From assembly GCA_937936045.1 (NCBI GenBank), contig CALGXC010000004.1:62001-126000 (forward strand): DNA of 64,000 nucleotides, in the 5' to 3' direction. The translations under genes and the position numbers were made by a program. The notes under the pieces are model-generated. The model ran no database searches. It was given only the letters and a program-made list of their open reading frames with translations, and was not told the DNA's origin. The number at the start of each line of letters is the position of its first letter. Position 1 is the stretch's first letter. Origin of the DNA: an uncultured Candidatus Saccharibacteria bacterium. GTDB taxonomy: Bacteria > Patescibacteriota > Saccharimonadia > Saccharimonadales > Saccharimonadaceae. Positions 49,742-58,212 of the stretch are shown piece by piece.

Positions 49742-49818
49742 TGGAGCCGCTTCTCGGGCTCGAACCGAGGACCTACGGTTTACAAAACCGTTGCTCTAGC
49801 CAACTGAGCTAAAGCGGC
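49742..49818 (-). tRNA. tRNA-Thr (TGT)
   Basis: Minus strand: acceptor GCCGCTT/AAGCGGC, anticodon loop TTTGTAA (TGT), T-arm GGTTCGAGCCC, encoded CCA (49742-49744). It lies 6 nt upstream of tRNA-Tyr in the same transcript. Confidence 0.95.
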
Positions 49819-49861
49819 AACTGAATTTATTTTATCAATTTTTTCTCTCTGTGACAAGAGT

Positions 49862-50545
49862 TTACATAACTATTTTTCGTGGTTGATGTATTTTACGCTG
49901 TTGGCGTGGACGTGGCGCGTCGGCTTTCTTTGATGGTGTCGTCGGAGTTAGCATTTTTGTAGCTTTCTTACGCAATTCTTCAGCTAATTCAGCCTGTCCG
50001 GCATTGTCATACGCTTCCGCTAAAATCTTCAACGTCTGAGGAATCGGCTCTAATTCGACAGCCTTCTCCAGGGCGTTAATAACCTTCTTCGTATTCCCTA
50101 TCTTCTCCTGAACCTTAGCGTAAGCGATGTAGCGCGCCGCCAAATCATCTTCCATTTCCAGTGCTTGCTCGAATGCTAGCGACGCCTTTTCATAATTCTC
50201 TGTTTCATAATAAATTAAGCCGACATTATGAAGGCTGGAGGCACTTGGCTCCAAACTCTGGGCAATCTCAAAACACTCGATGGCGTCTTTGTATGCGCGT
50301 TGCTTGGCGTATAAAATCCCTAAGCGGTTGTACGCCGTGGCGTTTTTCTCGTCGACTCGCAAAATTGTCAATAAAGCCTTTTCCGCTCGTAAATATTTAT
50401 TCTCACGAATTGATTCTTGGGCAATTTCCCATAACTGATCAAGTTTATTAGTAATCTTAGTTGGCAGATCGCCAGTTTCTTTAATTGACGGATGATAAAA
50501 AATCGCCCAAATCATTAAAATTAGAATGAGGAATAATCCAAACAT
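49862..50545 (-). CDS. Membrane-anchored TPR-repeat protein
   Basis: This 227-residue protein has an N-terminal membrane helix (residues 1-17), then about four tetratricopeptide repeats (residues 40-190; for example ATAYNRLGILYAKQRAYKDAIECFEIAQSLEP), and a Pro/Arg/Lys-rich tail. TPRs bind other proteins, so it is probably an envelope-linked scaffold. A TATAAT box ends about 9 nt before the ATG with no Shine-Dalgarno. No partner is evident from the neighbours. Confidence 0.85.
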   Translation of the reverse strand: MFGLFLILILMIWAIFYHPSIKETGDLPTKITNKLDQLWEIAQESIRENKYLRAEKALLTILRVDEKNATAYNRLGILYAKQRAYKDAIECFEIAQSLEPSASSLHNVGLIYYETENYEKASLAFEQALEMEDDLAARYIAYAKVQEKIGNTKKVINALEKAVELEPIPQTLKILAEAYDNAGQAELAEELRKKATKMLTPTTPSKKADAPRPRQQRKIHQPRKIVM

Positions 50546-50555
50546 ATCTATACTA

Positions 50556-51365
50556 TTATATCACAAGTTGCGTCAGCGCCAGCCTGACGTTGGCGTTGGA
50601 TTTTAATGCGCTCGCAACAGAGGTGGTTTTTTCAAGTTGCTCTTCAAGTGACGGATTTATTCCGTGGGATAAAGATTGAAAGCGAATCATATTTACTATA
50701 ATATCCGTCAATAATATCGCTTTTTGGCGGTCAGGAAAGTATTTGGCGAGATTCTTAAACACGTCGTATTCCCGATTTGTGGCTAAAATTTGCTTTGCGT
50801 CGGTGGCTAATTGTCGATATTCGGCGAATTTTTCTGGATTTTCCGCCAACTCTTTAATCAACAATGGTCGCCCTGCAGCTAAAAAAAGAATTTGCTGGCT
50901 AGAGGCGGGGTCTAAATTGTACTTTTCAAGCAGTTTTTTATCTTGGGCGGATGTCGTTTTATGAATCGTCAACGTCTGGCAACGAGATCTAACAGTATCA
51001 AGCATTAACTTCGGGTTTTTCGCAACAAGGATAAAATTGGTATTTTTATTCGGCTCTTCCAGCGCTTTCAGGAATGCATTTTGCGACGGCTCGGTCATTG
51101 AATCGGCTTCGTCAATGATAATAACTCGACGATTTATAGCGTAAGTTCGAAGCATAGAGATGAGCTCGCGGATTTGATCGACAGATATGGTCTGCTTTTC
51201 CGGAAGCGGTTTCAGGTGAAAAGTATCGCTATTTTTTGCTAGAATTTGAGCCACACCTAGTCCATCAAGTCCATAATCCGCAATTACTAAAAGCGCGTGC
51301 GGCAATTGCGATGAGATCTGGCTGATTTTTTGAGTATCTCGAGCGGATATAATCACTTCAGACAT
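50556..51365 (-). CDS. holB: DNA polymerase III delta' subunit-like clamp-loader protein
   Basis: This 269-residue protein has the clamp-loader AAA+ core: ISVDQIRELISML, RVIIIDEADSMTEPSQNAFLKALEEP and VRSRCQTL. The Walker A position is degenerate (ADYGLDGLG), as expected for the non-hydrolysing delta' subunit. It works with DnaX (21.4-22.8 kb) to load the sliding clamp. It starts directly after the stop of the pseudouridine synthase gene. Confidence 0.9.
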   Translation of the reverse strand: MSEVIISARDTQKISQISSQLPHALLVIADYGLDGLGVAQILAKNSDTFHLKPLPEKQTISVDQIRELISMLRTYAINRRVIIIDEADSMTEPSQNAFLKALEEPNKNTNFILVAKNPKLMLDTVRSRCQTLTIHKTTSAQDKKLLEKYNLDPASSQQILFLAAGRPLLIKELAENPEKFAEYRQLATDAKQILATNREYDVFKNLAKYFPDRQKAILLTDIIVNMIRFQSLSHGINPSLEEQLEKTTSVASALKSNANVRLALTQLVI

Positions 51366-52511
51366 CTATAAATCCTCTGGGAAGAATTCCTTGAATTCGT
51401 CAGGAACTGCAGCTTCAAAAACTTTTCTCTCACCAGACGGCAAAGTTATTTCTAATTTTTGAGCATGCAACATCATACGACAATCCGAAGACTTTCCATA
51501 AACTCGATCACCAAGAATCGGCGTATTTAAATGAGCCAAATGAACGCGCAATTGATGAGTCCGACCAGTGGTTGGCTTCAGCTCCACGAGCGACTGAGTG
51601 TCATTTTCCGCCAAAACATGGTAAGTCGTCTGAGCTAACTTCCCGTTCGGATCTATGCGAAACGTGCTCGGCGCTGAAGGATTGCGACCAATTGGCAGAT
51701 CGATTTTTGCGGCATTCAACTTTGGCTTGCCGTCGGTTATCGCTATGTAGGTTTTCTTGGCGGTTCGCTCGGCAAACTGCCTCTGTAAATGCGCAGCAGA
51801 TTCTGGTTTTTTGGCTATGATCAACAGTCCCGAAGTATCGCGGTCAAGTCTATGAACAATTCCCGGACGATCCGTGTCCGTCGCAAACGAAGTCTTCGGG
51901 CGAATTATTTCCGCAACCGTCGGCTCGTCAGAAAGTCCACCCTTTGCGTGTGTCAGCAGCCCGCTTGGTTTATTAACGACGATCACATCGTCATCCTCGT
52001 ATAAAATCGGCAAATCAACGTCCGCCTGCTCTTTTTCTGGCAAATTAAGCGCAATCTCATCAGTTTCATCAACCTCAAATTTTGGCGTCGTCACGACTTT
52101 ATTATTGACCGAAACGTATCCAGCTTTTATATATTTTTGCCAAAGACTTCGGGAAATTGTCGTGTCAAATTTGGTCGATAAATAAATATCCAAGCGCACT
52201 TTGGTTGGCAAAATTCGGAACATTATGACGTATTTTCCCTGGAATGGCGTTTCGATAAATTCCGGATCTAGTGGATTCGGCAAAATCTCGGCGTTATCTG
52301 GTTTTTCCGTCCATAGCTCATCGATAGATTCTTCATCAACAACCGAGCCGTAAAGCAACGCAAAATGCTGCTTATTCAAAATAAATTCCGCAAAAACATG
52401 CGACTCGTCCGTTTGAATTTCCAGCCGACGCAGCGCTTTGACGGGTGTATTGTCGTCTGCTAATTTGTACAATCTAGCTATTTTCAGCACTGTTCGAGGT
52501 AATATTTTCAC
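51366..52511 (-). CDS. RluA/RluD-family pseudouridine synthase with extra N-terminal domain
   Basis: This 381-residue enzyme isomerises uridine in rRNA or tRNA. The S4-like RNA-binding domain (about residues 115-160, ISRSLWQKYIKAGYVSVNNKVV) is followed by the catalytic domain with VVNKPSGLLTH and HRLDRDTSGLLIIAK (catalytic Asp), and TGRTHQLRVHL. About 100 residues precede the S4 domain and match nothing I recognise. The start is GTG at 52511 with GGGAG upstream. holB follows without a gap. Confidence 0.92.
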   Translation of the reverse strand: MKILPRTVLKIARLYKLADDNTPVKALRRLEIQTDESHVFAEFILNKQHFALLYGSVVDEESIDELWTEKPDNAEILPNPLDPEFIETPFQGKYVIMFRILPTKVRLDIYLSTKFDTTISRSLWQKYIKAGYVSVNNKVVTTPKFEVDETDEIALNLPEKEQADVDLPILYEDDDVIVVNKPSGLLTHAKGGLSDEPTVAEIIRPKTSFATDTDRPGIVHRLDRDTSGLLIIAKKPESAAHLQRQFAERTAKKTYIAITDGKPKLNAAKIDLPIGRNPSAPSTFRIDPNGKLAQTTYHVLAENDTQSLVELKPTTGRTHQLRVHLAHLNTPILGDRVYGKSSDCRMMLHAQKLEITLPSGERKVFEAAVPDEFKEFFPEDL

Positions 52512-52523
52512 GCGACTTACTCC

Positions 52524-53567
52524 CTATTTTCGAAGCCCTACAGCTTTTTGAACGCGATACAAAGTTTCGTTAGCGACGACATTCATATCTTTTTCACTGG
52601 AAGCCAGCTTTTCTTCAATTGCTTGCTCATCAACCGCCGCAAGCCGATTCTGGAAATTCTCCAAAAATTCCGCAACTTCGTCAGCCACGATTCGCTTGAA
52701 ATCACCATAACGATCCATACCGAAGTACTCGTTGGCGGTCTGCTCCAGAGTAACTTCCCTGCCCGCGTCTTGTCGAACCAAAGTCAAAATCTCCAGCAAA
52801 TTAGAAATTCCCGGCTGATTTTCCTTGTCGTATTGAACTTTGCCAATTGAATCTGTTGTTGCGCTCATTATTTTCTTATGTGCCGATTTTGGATCGTCAG
52901 AAAGGAAGATGATTCCCTTGCCACTCTCGTCAGATTTGCTCATTTTCTTCGCTGGATTCACGAGATCTTTAATTCTCAATCCTTGGTCTTTTCCGAAGAA
53001 TTGATGCTGCTGAATTACGGGTTTTGGCACGATAAATAGATCACCAAACTTACGGTTCATTCGCTCGGCAATATCACGCGTGAACTCCAAATGTTGGGTC
53101 TGGTCGTCGCCAACTGGCACGTAAGTCGCGCCATAAAGTAGAATGTCGGCAGCCATCAGAACGGGATAGTTAAATAGTCCGACGGAAGCGTCACCTTTAC
53201 TTCCCTTGTCCTTAAACTGCGTCATTCGACTCATCTCGCCAAATCCAGTGAAGCAATCCAGAATCCACGCCAGTTCGCTGTGCGCCGGAATGCGACTTTG
53301 GCGATAAAGATGAATGGAGGGGTTGTCCAGTGGCAATCCGGCGGCGGTATAAACTCGCGCGTTGTTCAGAATGCTGTCGTATAGTTTACTATGGTCAATT
53401 GGCGTCGTAAAACTGTGAAGGTCTGGGATGAATAGATTGATGTCATATTCGTCTGAGCGACGTTTCGCCATGTTGATAATTGGCAAAATAGCCCCAAAGT
53501 AATTACCTATGTGGATGTTATTGTTGGCGCGCACGCCAGTGAGAATTACAGGTTTGGATGGTTTCAT
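52524..53567 (-). CDS. trpS: Tryptophanyl-tRNA synthetase
   Basis: This 347-residue class I synthetase has IHIGNYFGAI (HIGH motif) near residue 20, PVGDDQTQHLEFTRDIAERMN, and KKMSKSDESGKG (KMSKS) near residue 208. It charges the tRNA-Trp encoded at 35.9 kb. A TATAAT box (53575-53580) ends 7 nt before the ATG with no Shine-Dalgarno, a leaderless arrangement. Confidence 0.97.
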   Translation of the reverse strand: MKPSKPVILTGVRANNNIHIGNYFGAILPIINMAKRRSDEYDINLFIPDLHSFTTPIDHSKLYDSILNNARVYTAAGLPLDNPSIHLYRQSRIPAHSELAWILDCFTGFGEMSRMTQFKDKGSKGDASVGLFNYPVLMAADILLYGATYVPVGDDQTQHLEFTRDIAERMNRKFGDLFIVPKPVIQQHQFFGKDQGLRIKDLVNPAKKMSKSDESGKGIIFLSDDPKSAHKKIMSATTDSIGKVQYDKENQPGISNLLEILTLVRQDAGREVTLEQTANEYFGMDRYGDFKRIVADEVAEFLENFQNRLAAVDEQAIEEKLASSEKDMNVVANETLYRVQKAVGLRK

Positions 53568-53634
53568 TAGGTATATTATAACATTATTCGATCGTTAAGT
53601 AATGGGATGATATATTATCTGTATTCTTCCTAGC

Positions 53635-53937
53635 TCAGCTTAGTTGTTGCTTTATAATCTTTAAAGATTTTTTATATGTAGACGCTATATCATTTTCTAT
53701 CTTTCGTATAGCTGATACATCACTTTGGGATGTTGCTATGCCATCAAAGTTACTTGCTAAATCATCCCAGTCAATTGCTGGATAGTCGACTTTATCACAG
53801 TTAGTTAATCGCGTCATTGCAAAACACAATACATCAAGCGATACAGCCGTCCCGATTTTGTCTTGTGAATCTCGGTAGAGATCAATGATTTCGCGAGCAA
53901 TGATAGCCTGTTGTACGCGGTTATTATCAGCTTTCAT
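53635..53937 (-). CDS. Small hypothetical protein
   Basis: This 100-residue, mostly helical, soluble protein is not one I recognise. It overlaps the end of the ITPase-like gene by 4 nt (ATGA), so it is cotranslated with it, which supports a real gene. No motif gives a function. Confidence 0.6.
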   Translation of the reverse strand: MKADNNRVQQAIIAREIIDLYRDSQDKIGTAVSLDVLCFAMTRLTNCDKVDYPAIDWDDLASNFDGIATSQSDVSAIRKIENDIASTYKKSLKIIKQQLS

Positions 53938-54524
53938 GCATCTATTAAATAATCCCTCAGCATCGCGAGCCCGTCAACTTTCTCAATTATCGTCAGATAT
54001 TCTTGCCATTCTTCGTCGTTCAATTCTGCCAAACTGCGACCAAGAAAGCTCGGATGTCCATAAATATATAACAGTTCCGTCCAGCCATGAAGATTATCGC
54101 CACGCGGCTCGTCAACGATAAATCCCTCTTCGTTGGCTACGAAAATGTGGTCTTTTTCGCCGTCAAAATAGCCAACCGCAAAAGAAAAAATAGCTCGACG
54201 ATCAGTCTCGCCCTTCATTAACTTGATAATGCCGGGATAGCTAAAGCTATTCAGTAGCAATTTAACAAACGGCCCCGGAAAACCTTTTAGCGCCGGAATG
54301 AAAAAACCGCGATCGTCAACGACCAGACGCTTGTCTGGAAACGCTTTCTTGGCTTGAGATAATTTACTTTTGGCAATCGTCTGAATGTCAAGCCCTCGTC
54401 CTTCGTCAAAATCATAATCAAGCTGTCTTAAATCAACACCAAGCGGCTGAAGGAGCTCTTGAAGACTGGTGAATTTGCTGTGATTGGAAGTGATGAAATA
54501 AATTGGGCTATTCTCTTGTTTCAT
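53934..54524 (-). CDS. Ham1/ITPase-like NTP pyrophosphatase
   Basis: This 196-residue protein has the Ham1 fold markers: FITSNHSKFTSLQELL at the start, LVVDDRGFFIPALKGFPGPF in the middle (family consensus for substrate and metal binding), and AIFSFAVGYFDG. Such enzymes hydrolyse non-canonical purine nucleoside triphosphates such as ITP and XTP. It is a diverged version. A TATACT box (54532-54537) ends 7 nt before the ATG with no Shine-Dalgarno. Confidence 0.85.
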   Translation of the reverse strand: MKQENSPIYFITSNHSKFTSLQELLQPLGVDLRQLDYDFDEGRGLDIQTIAKSKLSQAKKAFPDKRLVVDDRGFFIPALKGFPGPFVKLLLNSFSYPGIIKLMKGETDRRAIFSFAVGYFDGEKDHIFVANEEGFIVDEPRGDNLHGWTELLYIYGHPSFLGRSLAELNDEEWQEYLTIIEKVDGLAMLRDYLIDA

Positions 54525-54539
54525 ACTAATAAGTATACG

Positions 54540-55115
54540 CTAACTAACGTTATTTTGCAGATTTCTAATGCTTGTGTCGTACGGAATTTTCCATAATTTG
54601 CCGTCAATATTCAGGTTTTTCAGAAAATTGCGCATTTGTTGCTGAATATTTTTTACGTCGGCACTGTCTTCGGTCAAAACTTCCAGTTCAATAAATAGCC
54701 CTAGCTCGGCAACTTCATCAATGCAGATCGTATAATCCTCAGTCTTTGACTCAAGGCGGATTTTATCAACCGTAACGACTTTTTGCCAGCCTAATGCCGT
54801 GAGCATTTGGCGCGCAGTATCTCCGTCATCAACTGCAAATTCATATTCATCAGACACTAGCTTTGTCTGCCCCTCGACCTTCAGTGTCATCAAGCTCCGC
54901 TGCAGCTCACCAGTTTCCGGATTAAGAACATCGCGCACTCGCATAATTTTTGAGCCAGGAACAATTGGTGCGTCAACTTGCTCGGGCAATAAAAATACTG
55001 TATCAATTTGGCGTTTGCTTGATATTGACGTGATAAATTGGTCTTTAAGAATGGTGAGAAGATCGCTCTGCGTCATGTCGCCCGATATCTTAAATTTGGA
55101 CTCTACTTCAATCAT
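54540..55115 (-). CDS. CYTH-domain protein
   Basis: This 191-residue protein starts with the CYTH signature EVESKF (ExExK) and has the alternating charged strands of the triphosphate tunnel (MRVRD, LMTLKVEG, YTICIDEV, LFIELEVLTED). Family members act on triphosphates (thiamine triphosphatase, inorganic triphosphatase, class IV adenylate cyclase). The substrate is open. It overlaps the alpha/beta hydrolase gene by 4 nt (ATGA). Confidence 0.87.
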   Translation of the reverse strand: MIEVESKFKISGDMTQSDLLTILKDQFITSISSKRQIDTVFLLPEQVDAPIVPGSKIMRVRDVLNPETGELQRSLMTLKVEGQTKLVSDEYEFAVDDGDTARQMLTALGWQKVVTVDKIRLESKTEDYTICIDEVAELGLFIELEVLTEDSADVKNIQQQMRNFLKNLNIDGKLWKIPYDTSIRNLQNNVS

Positions 55116-55975
55116 AAGCTTCCTCGTTTGGACTTCTCTATAGGGCGATTTGTTTTTGGTGAATATTTTCCCGCCAAATAATCTTTCATAATTTCCGACA
55201 GCTTCTTCGCATATCTATCGGTTATTTCGTGCCGCTGAGTTGCCATTGACGTATGAGTGATATTGTTATGATCTTTTGCTAATTTCTTCAGGTTTCTCTC
55301 GACAATCAGTGGATCGAGTTTTCCAGACAAAATAGCAATCGGAAGAGTGAGCTTAGTGATGTCATTCATTGTCGTCTGATTGATAATTGCGGTGTTCAGG
55401 GCGATTAAAAACGACTCGGAGGTAACCTCGTCGGCCTTAAATCCAGCGTCAGGCCAAATATTGTGCCGATCAGCGAATTGCAAAAAGCGTTTCGAACTGC
55501 GCGGATGACTATTGAAAAACTCATAAAGCGCACGCAAAATCTTCTCTGGATGATGAATTTTTTCGTCAACCCTCGGATAATATATCGGCGGACTACACAA
55601 AATCAGCGACTTGCTTAACTTCGGATATTGCTTGGCGAGCTCCACGGCAGCCAGCGACCCCATAGAATGACCGATGACAATATCGACGTTATTTATGAAT
55701 TCCCTACGCAAAGTGGCGACGATACTTGCGGCTTGGTCGTGAACATTGTAGGATTTCCAATCAGGCTTGGGCGAATTGCCAAATCCCAGCATGTCAATTG
55801 CTATAACTCGCGTGCCCTTTGGCAAATACGGCTCCAGCGGCGTCCATGTTTTCCAGGATGTGCCTAATCCATGAATAAGTAAAATCGTCGCTTTCGGTTT
55901 TTCTGGACGAGAAAAATAATGCACGTTCAATGCATACGGAATCCGTAACCAGCGATGGATAATCTTGTCCAGCAT
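55112..55975 (-). CDS. Alpha/beta hydrolase
   Basis: This 287-residue protein has LLIHGLGTSWKTW (oxyanion region), VIGHSMGSLAAVEL (nucleophile Ser in GxSxG, about residue 103), SGKLDPLI (Asp) and RHEIT (His), a full catalytic triad. No signal peptide. Esterase or lipase-like action on a small substrate is likely. A TATACT box (55982-55987) ends 6 nt before the ATG with no Shine-Dalgarno. It is first in an operon with the CYTH gene. Confidence 0.9.
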   Translation of the reverse strand: MLDKIIHRWLRIPYALNVHYFSRPEKPKATILLIHGLGTSWKTWTPLEPYLPKGTRVIAIDMLGFGNSPKPDWKSYNVHDQAASIVATLRREFINNVDIVIGHSMGSLAAVELAKQYPKLSKSLILCSPPIYYPRVDEKIHHPEKILRALYEFFNSHPRSSKRFLQFADRHNIWPDAGFKADEVTSESFLIALNTAIINQTTMNDITKLTLPIAILSGKLDPLIVERNLKKLAKDHNNITHTSMATQRHEITDRYAKKLSEIMKDYLAGKYSPKTNRPIEKSKRGSL

Positions 55976-55990
55976 ATTTTTAGTATACTA

Positions 55991-56027
55991 TAAAAATACT
56001 CCGCCTATATGTGAAACGGAGTATTTT
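55991..56027 (-). terminator. Terminator after rpsI
   Basis: AAAATACTCCG (55993-56003) / CGGAGTATTTT (56017-56027), 11-bp stem with a T-run on the minus strand; ends the large ribosomal operon. Confidence 0.9.
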
Positions 56028-56045
56028 GTGATAGCCTTTTCTGTA

Positions 56046-56444
56046 CTAACGCTTAGAGAATTGTTCGCGCTTACGAGCAGAACGAAGACCGTACTTCTTG
56101 CGCTCTTTCTCGCGTGGGTCACGCTTCAATAGCTCAGCCTTCTTCAGGACTGGACGCAGGTCGGCGTGAGCTGCGGTCAAAGCCTTTGCGATGCCAAGCT
56201 TGATAGCGTCAACTTGACCAGCTAGGCCACCACCCTTAACTAAGATAGTAACGTCGAATTCTTTTTGCTTGCTGACAATTGCAAGTGGGTCGGTTACTTC
56301 TGCTAGTAAGGTTTTGTTGCCGTCTAGGTACTCAGCAGCAGGCTTGCCATTGATTGTAATGGTTCCTTTGCCAGGAAGTATGCGAACGCTTGCTGAAGCA
56401 CTCTTGCGTCGTCCTAGGCCGTAGAAATAAGTATCAGCAGCCAT
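56046..56444 (-). CDS. rpsI: 30S ribosomal protein S9 (uS9)
   Basis: This 132-residue protein has YFYGLGRRKSASASVRI at the start, LVKGGGLAGQVDAIKLGIAKAL in the core and the basic C-terminal tail YGLRSARKREQFSKR that reaches the P-site tRNA. It begins 1 nt after rplM, the conserved rplM-rpsI pair. Confidence 0.98.
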   Translation of the reverse strand: MAADTYFYGLGRRKSASASVRILPGKGTITINGKPAAEYLDGNKTLLAEVTDPLAIVSKQKEFDVTILVKGGGLAGQVDAIKLGIAKALTAAHADLRPVLKKAELLKRDPREKERKKYGLRSARKREQFSKR

Positions 56445-56445
56445 A

Positions 56446-56877
56446 TTACTTTACCTCAACTTTCTCTGGTGTTTGTGCTGTGTGAGCGTGGTCGCTGCCA
56501 GCAAAAATGCGTAGGCGCTTTAGGCGCTCTGCTTGCAATTTGTTCTTTGGCAACATACCTTTAACAGCTTCTTCAATAATTCGCTCTGGGTGGCGTTCAC
56601 GCATTTCTTTGAATTGCGTTTCCTTAATTCCACCTGGGAAACCACTGTGGCGATAGTAATACTTATCAGTTTCCTTGTATCCAGTAACAACTGTCTGTGC
56701 AGCATTGATAACAACTACGTAGTCGCCACCGTCAATATGAGGAGTGTAAGTTGGCTTGTATTTACCAGTCAAATACTTGGCAATTTCTGTAGCCAAACGT
56801 CCAAGTGGTAATTCGCTAGCGTCAAACAATACCCAACGGCGAGAAACTTCAGATGGTTTTTGTGAATAAGTTTTCAT
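56446..56877 (-). CDS. rplM: 50S ribosomal protein L13 (uL13)
   Basis: Start taken at MKTYSQKPSEVSRRWVLFDA (56877), 1 nt after the rplQ stop, with AAGGAAGG inside the rplQ end; a 41-residue longer frame would overlap rplQ. The 143-residue protein has GRLATEIAKYLTGKYKPTYTPHIDGGDYVVVINA and GMLPKNKLQAERLKRLRIF, typical of L13. Confidence 0.97.
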   Translation of the reverse strand: MKTYSQKPSEVSRRWVLFDASELPLGRLATEIAKYLTGKYKPTYTPHIDGGDYVVVINAAQTVVTGYKETDKYYYRHSGFPGGIKETQFKEMRERHPERIIEEAVKGMLPKNKLQAERLKRLRIFAGSDHAHTAQTPEKVEVK

Positions 56878-56878
56878 C

Positions 56879-57265
56879 TTATTTTCCTTCCTTTGGCATT
56901 GGTTTAATATCGTCAACAAACTCGATGATTGCCATTTGAGCGCCGTCACCAACTCGCAAGCGTGTTCGCTCAACGCGAACGTGTCCGCTGGTTCGACCAC
57001 TTAGCTGTGGCGCGATTTCATCAACTAGTTTGTAAGCAGCGGCGCGTGTGCTTAATGCTGCAATCACCTGACGTCGGCTTGCTAGGTCGCCCTTTTTAGC
57101 CTTGGTGATGATTTTTTCAATGTGACGCTTTAGTTCCTTAGCCTTTGGCAAGGTGGTCTCGATTTTTCCGTACTCAACCAAACTGGTAGCCAGACCTTTG
57201 AGTAGGGCTCGTCGCTGATCACGCTCGCGGCCGAACTTGCGCCCTTGATATCCGTGTCTATGCAT
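56879..57265 (-). CDS. rplQ: 50S ribosomal protein L17 (bL17)
   Basis: This 128-residue protein starts MHRHGYQGRKFGRERDQRRALLKGLATSL, the L17 signature, and ends with the VRVERTRLRVGDGAQMAIIEFV strand region. It lies 2 nt after rpoA, as in most bacteria. Confidence 0.98.
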   Translation of the reverse strand: MHRHGYQGRKFGRERDQRRALLKGLATSLVEYGKIETTLPKAKELKRHIEKIITKAKKGDLASRRQVIAALSTRAAAYKLVDEIAPQLSGRTSGHVRVERTRLRVGDGAQMAIIEFVDDIKPMPKEGK

Positions 57266-57267
57266 AG

Positions 57268-58191
57268 TTAAAACTCCAACTCCGCCATCTTGTCACGTAC
57301 TTCGTCTAGTGCCTTTGAACCGAAACCTTTCAATTCTCGCAAATCTTGCTCAGTCAAAGTTACCAAATCGCGAATAGTGCGGATTTCATTGTTAATTAGC
57401 GCGTTCGTCGTGCGGGCGCTTAAGTTTAGCTCTTCGATTGGCATTGCTAGCTCTGACTCTTCGTCTTCCTTAGCTGCACCAAGTGCTGGTGCGCCAGTTA
57501 CCATCGTATTGCCAGCCAAAGCTGTGTATTGATTGACAAGAATCGCTGCTGCTTCTTCGAACGCCTCACGAGGTGTGATTGTGCCGTTAGTTTCAATAGT
57601 GATTGCCAATTTATCCAAGTTTGTCTCCTGGCCAACACGAGTTGAGTCGACTTTGTAGCGAACGCGTAGAACTGGTGAGTACATTGCATCGATAGCAATC
57701 ATGTCGCTGCGCAAACGCTTTTCGCTTGACTCTTCAATTGTCTGATAACCGCAACCTGCCTCAACTACCAAGTCCATAACCAAATGCTTGTTTGGGTTGT
57801 CGATCGTAGCAATTACTTGCTCTGGGTTGACAACTTCAACATCAGCATTAGTTTTAATGTCGGCGGCAGTTACTTCGCCAGCGCCAGTTTTCTCAATGCG
57901 TAGCTCAACTGGATCGTCGGTAAATACGCGTAGGTGAACGTTTTTCAAGTTCAACATAATGTCGACAACATCTTCTTTGATGCCCTCAACAGTAGTAAAC
58001 TCGTGAGTTGCGCCTTCAATTCTGAAAGCCACAACCGCGCCACCGCGAACGCTTGACAATAGAACGCGTCGCAATGAGTTACCAAGAGTATTACCGTAGC
58101 CTGGGTGAAGTGGCTCGATTAGAAAAGTAGCACTGGTTTCTGAAATATCATCAACGCTCGCGAGTGCTGGATTGTAAATTGCTTTTGCCAT
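57268..58191 (-). CDS. rpoA: RNA polymerase alpha subunit
   Basis: This 307-residue subunit has the N-terminal assembly domain (PLHPGYGNTLGNSLRRVLLSSV) and the C-terminal domain with NLSARTTNALINNEIRTIRDLV and LKGFGSKALDEVRDKM, which contacts UP elements and activators. Both domains are intact. Confidence 0.98.
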   Translation of the reverse strand: MAKAIYNPALASVDDISETSATFLIEPLHPGYGNTLGNSLRRVLLSSVRGGAVVAFRIEGATHEFTTVEGIKEDVVDIMLNLKNVHLRVFTDDPVELRIEKTGAGEVTAADIKTNADVEVVNPEQVIATIDNPNKHLVMDLVVEAGCGYQTIEESSEKRLRSDMIAIDAMYSPVLRVRYKVDSTRVGQETNLDKLAITIETNGTITPREAFEEAAAILVNQYTALAGNTMVTGAPALGAAKEDEESELAMPIEELNLSARTTNALINNEIRTIRDLVTLTEQDLRELKGFGSKALDEVRDKMAELEF

Positions 58192-58212
58192 AATTCTTCC
58201 CTAACCCTTCTT

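Noticed and set aside
56878..57000. Longer N-terminus for L13
   Set aside because: It would overlap rplQ by about 120 bp and matches no L13; the ATG at 56877 has a Shine-Dalgarno and fits the family.
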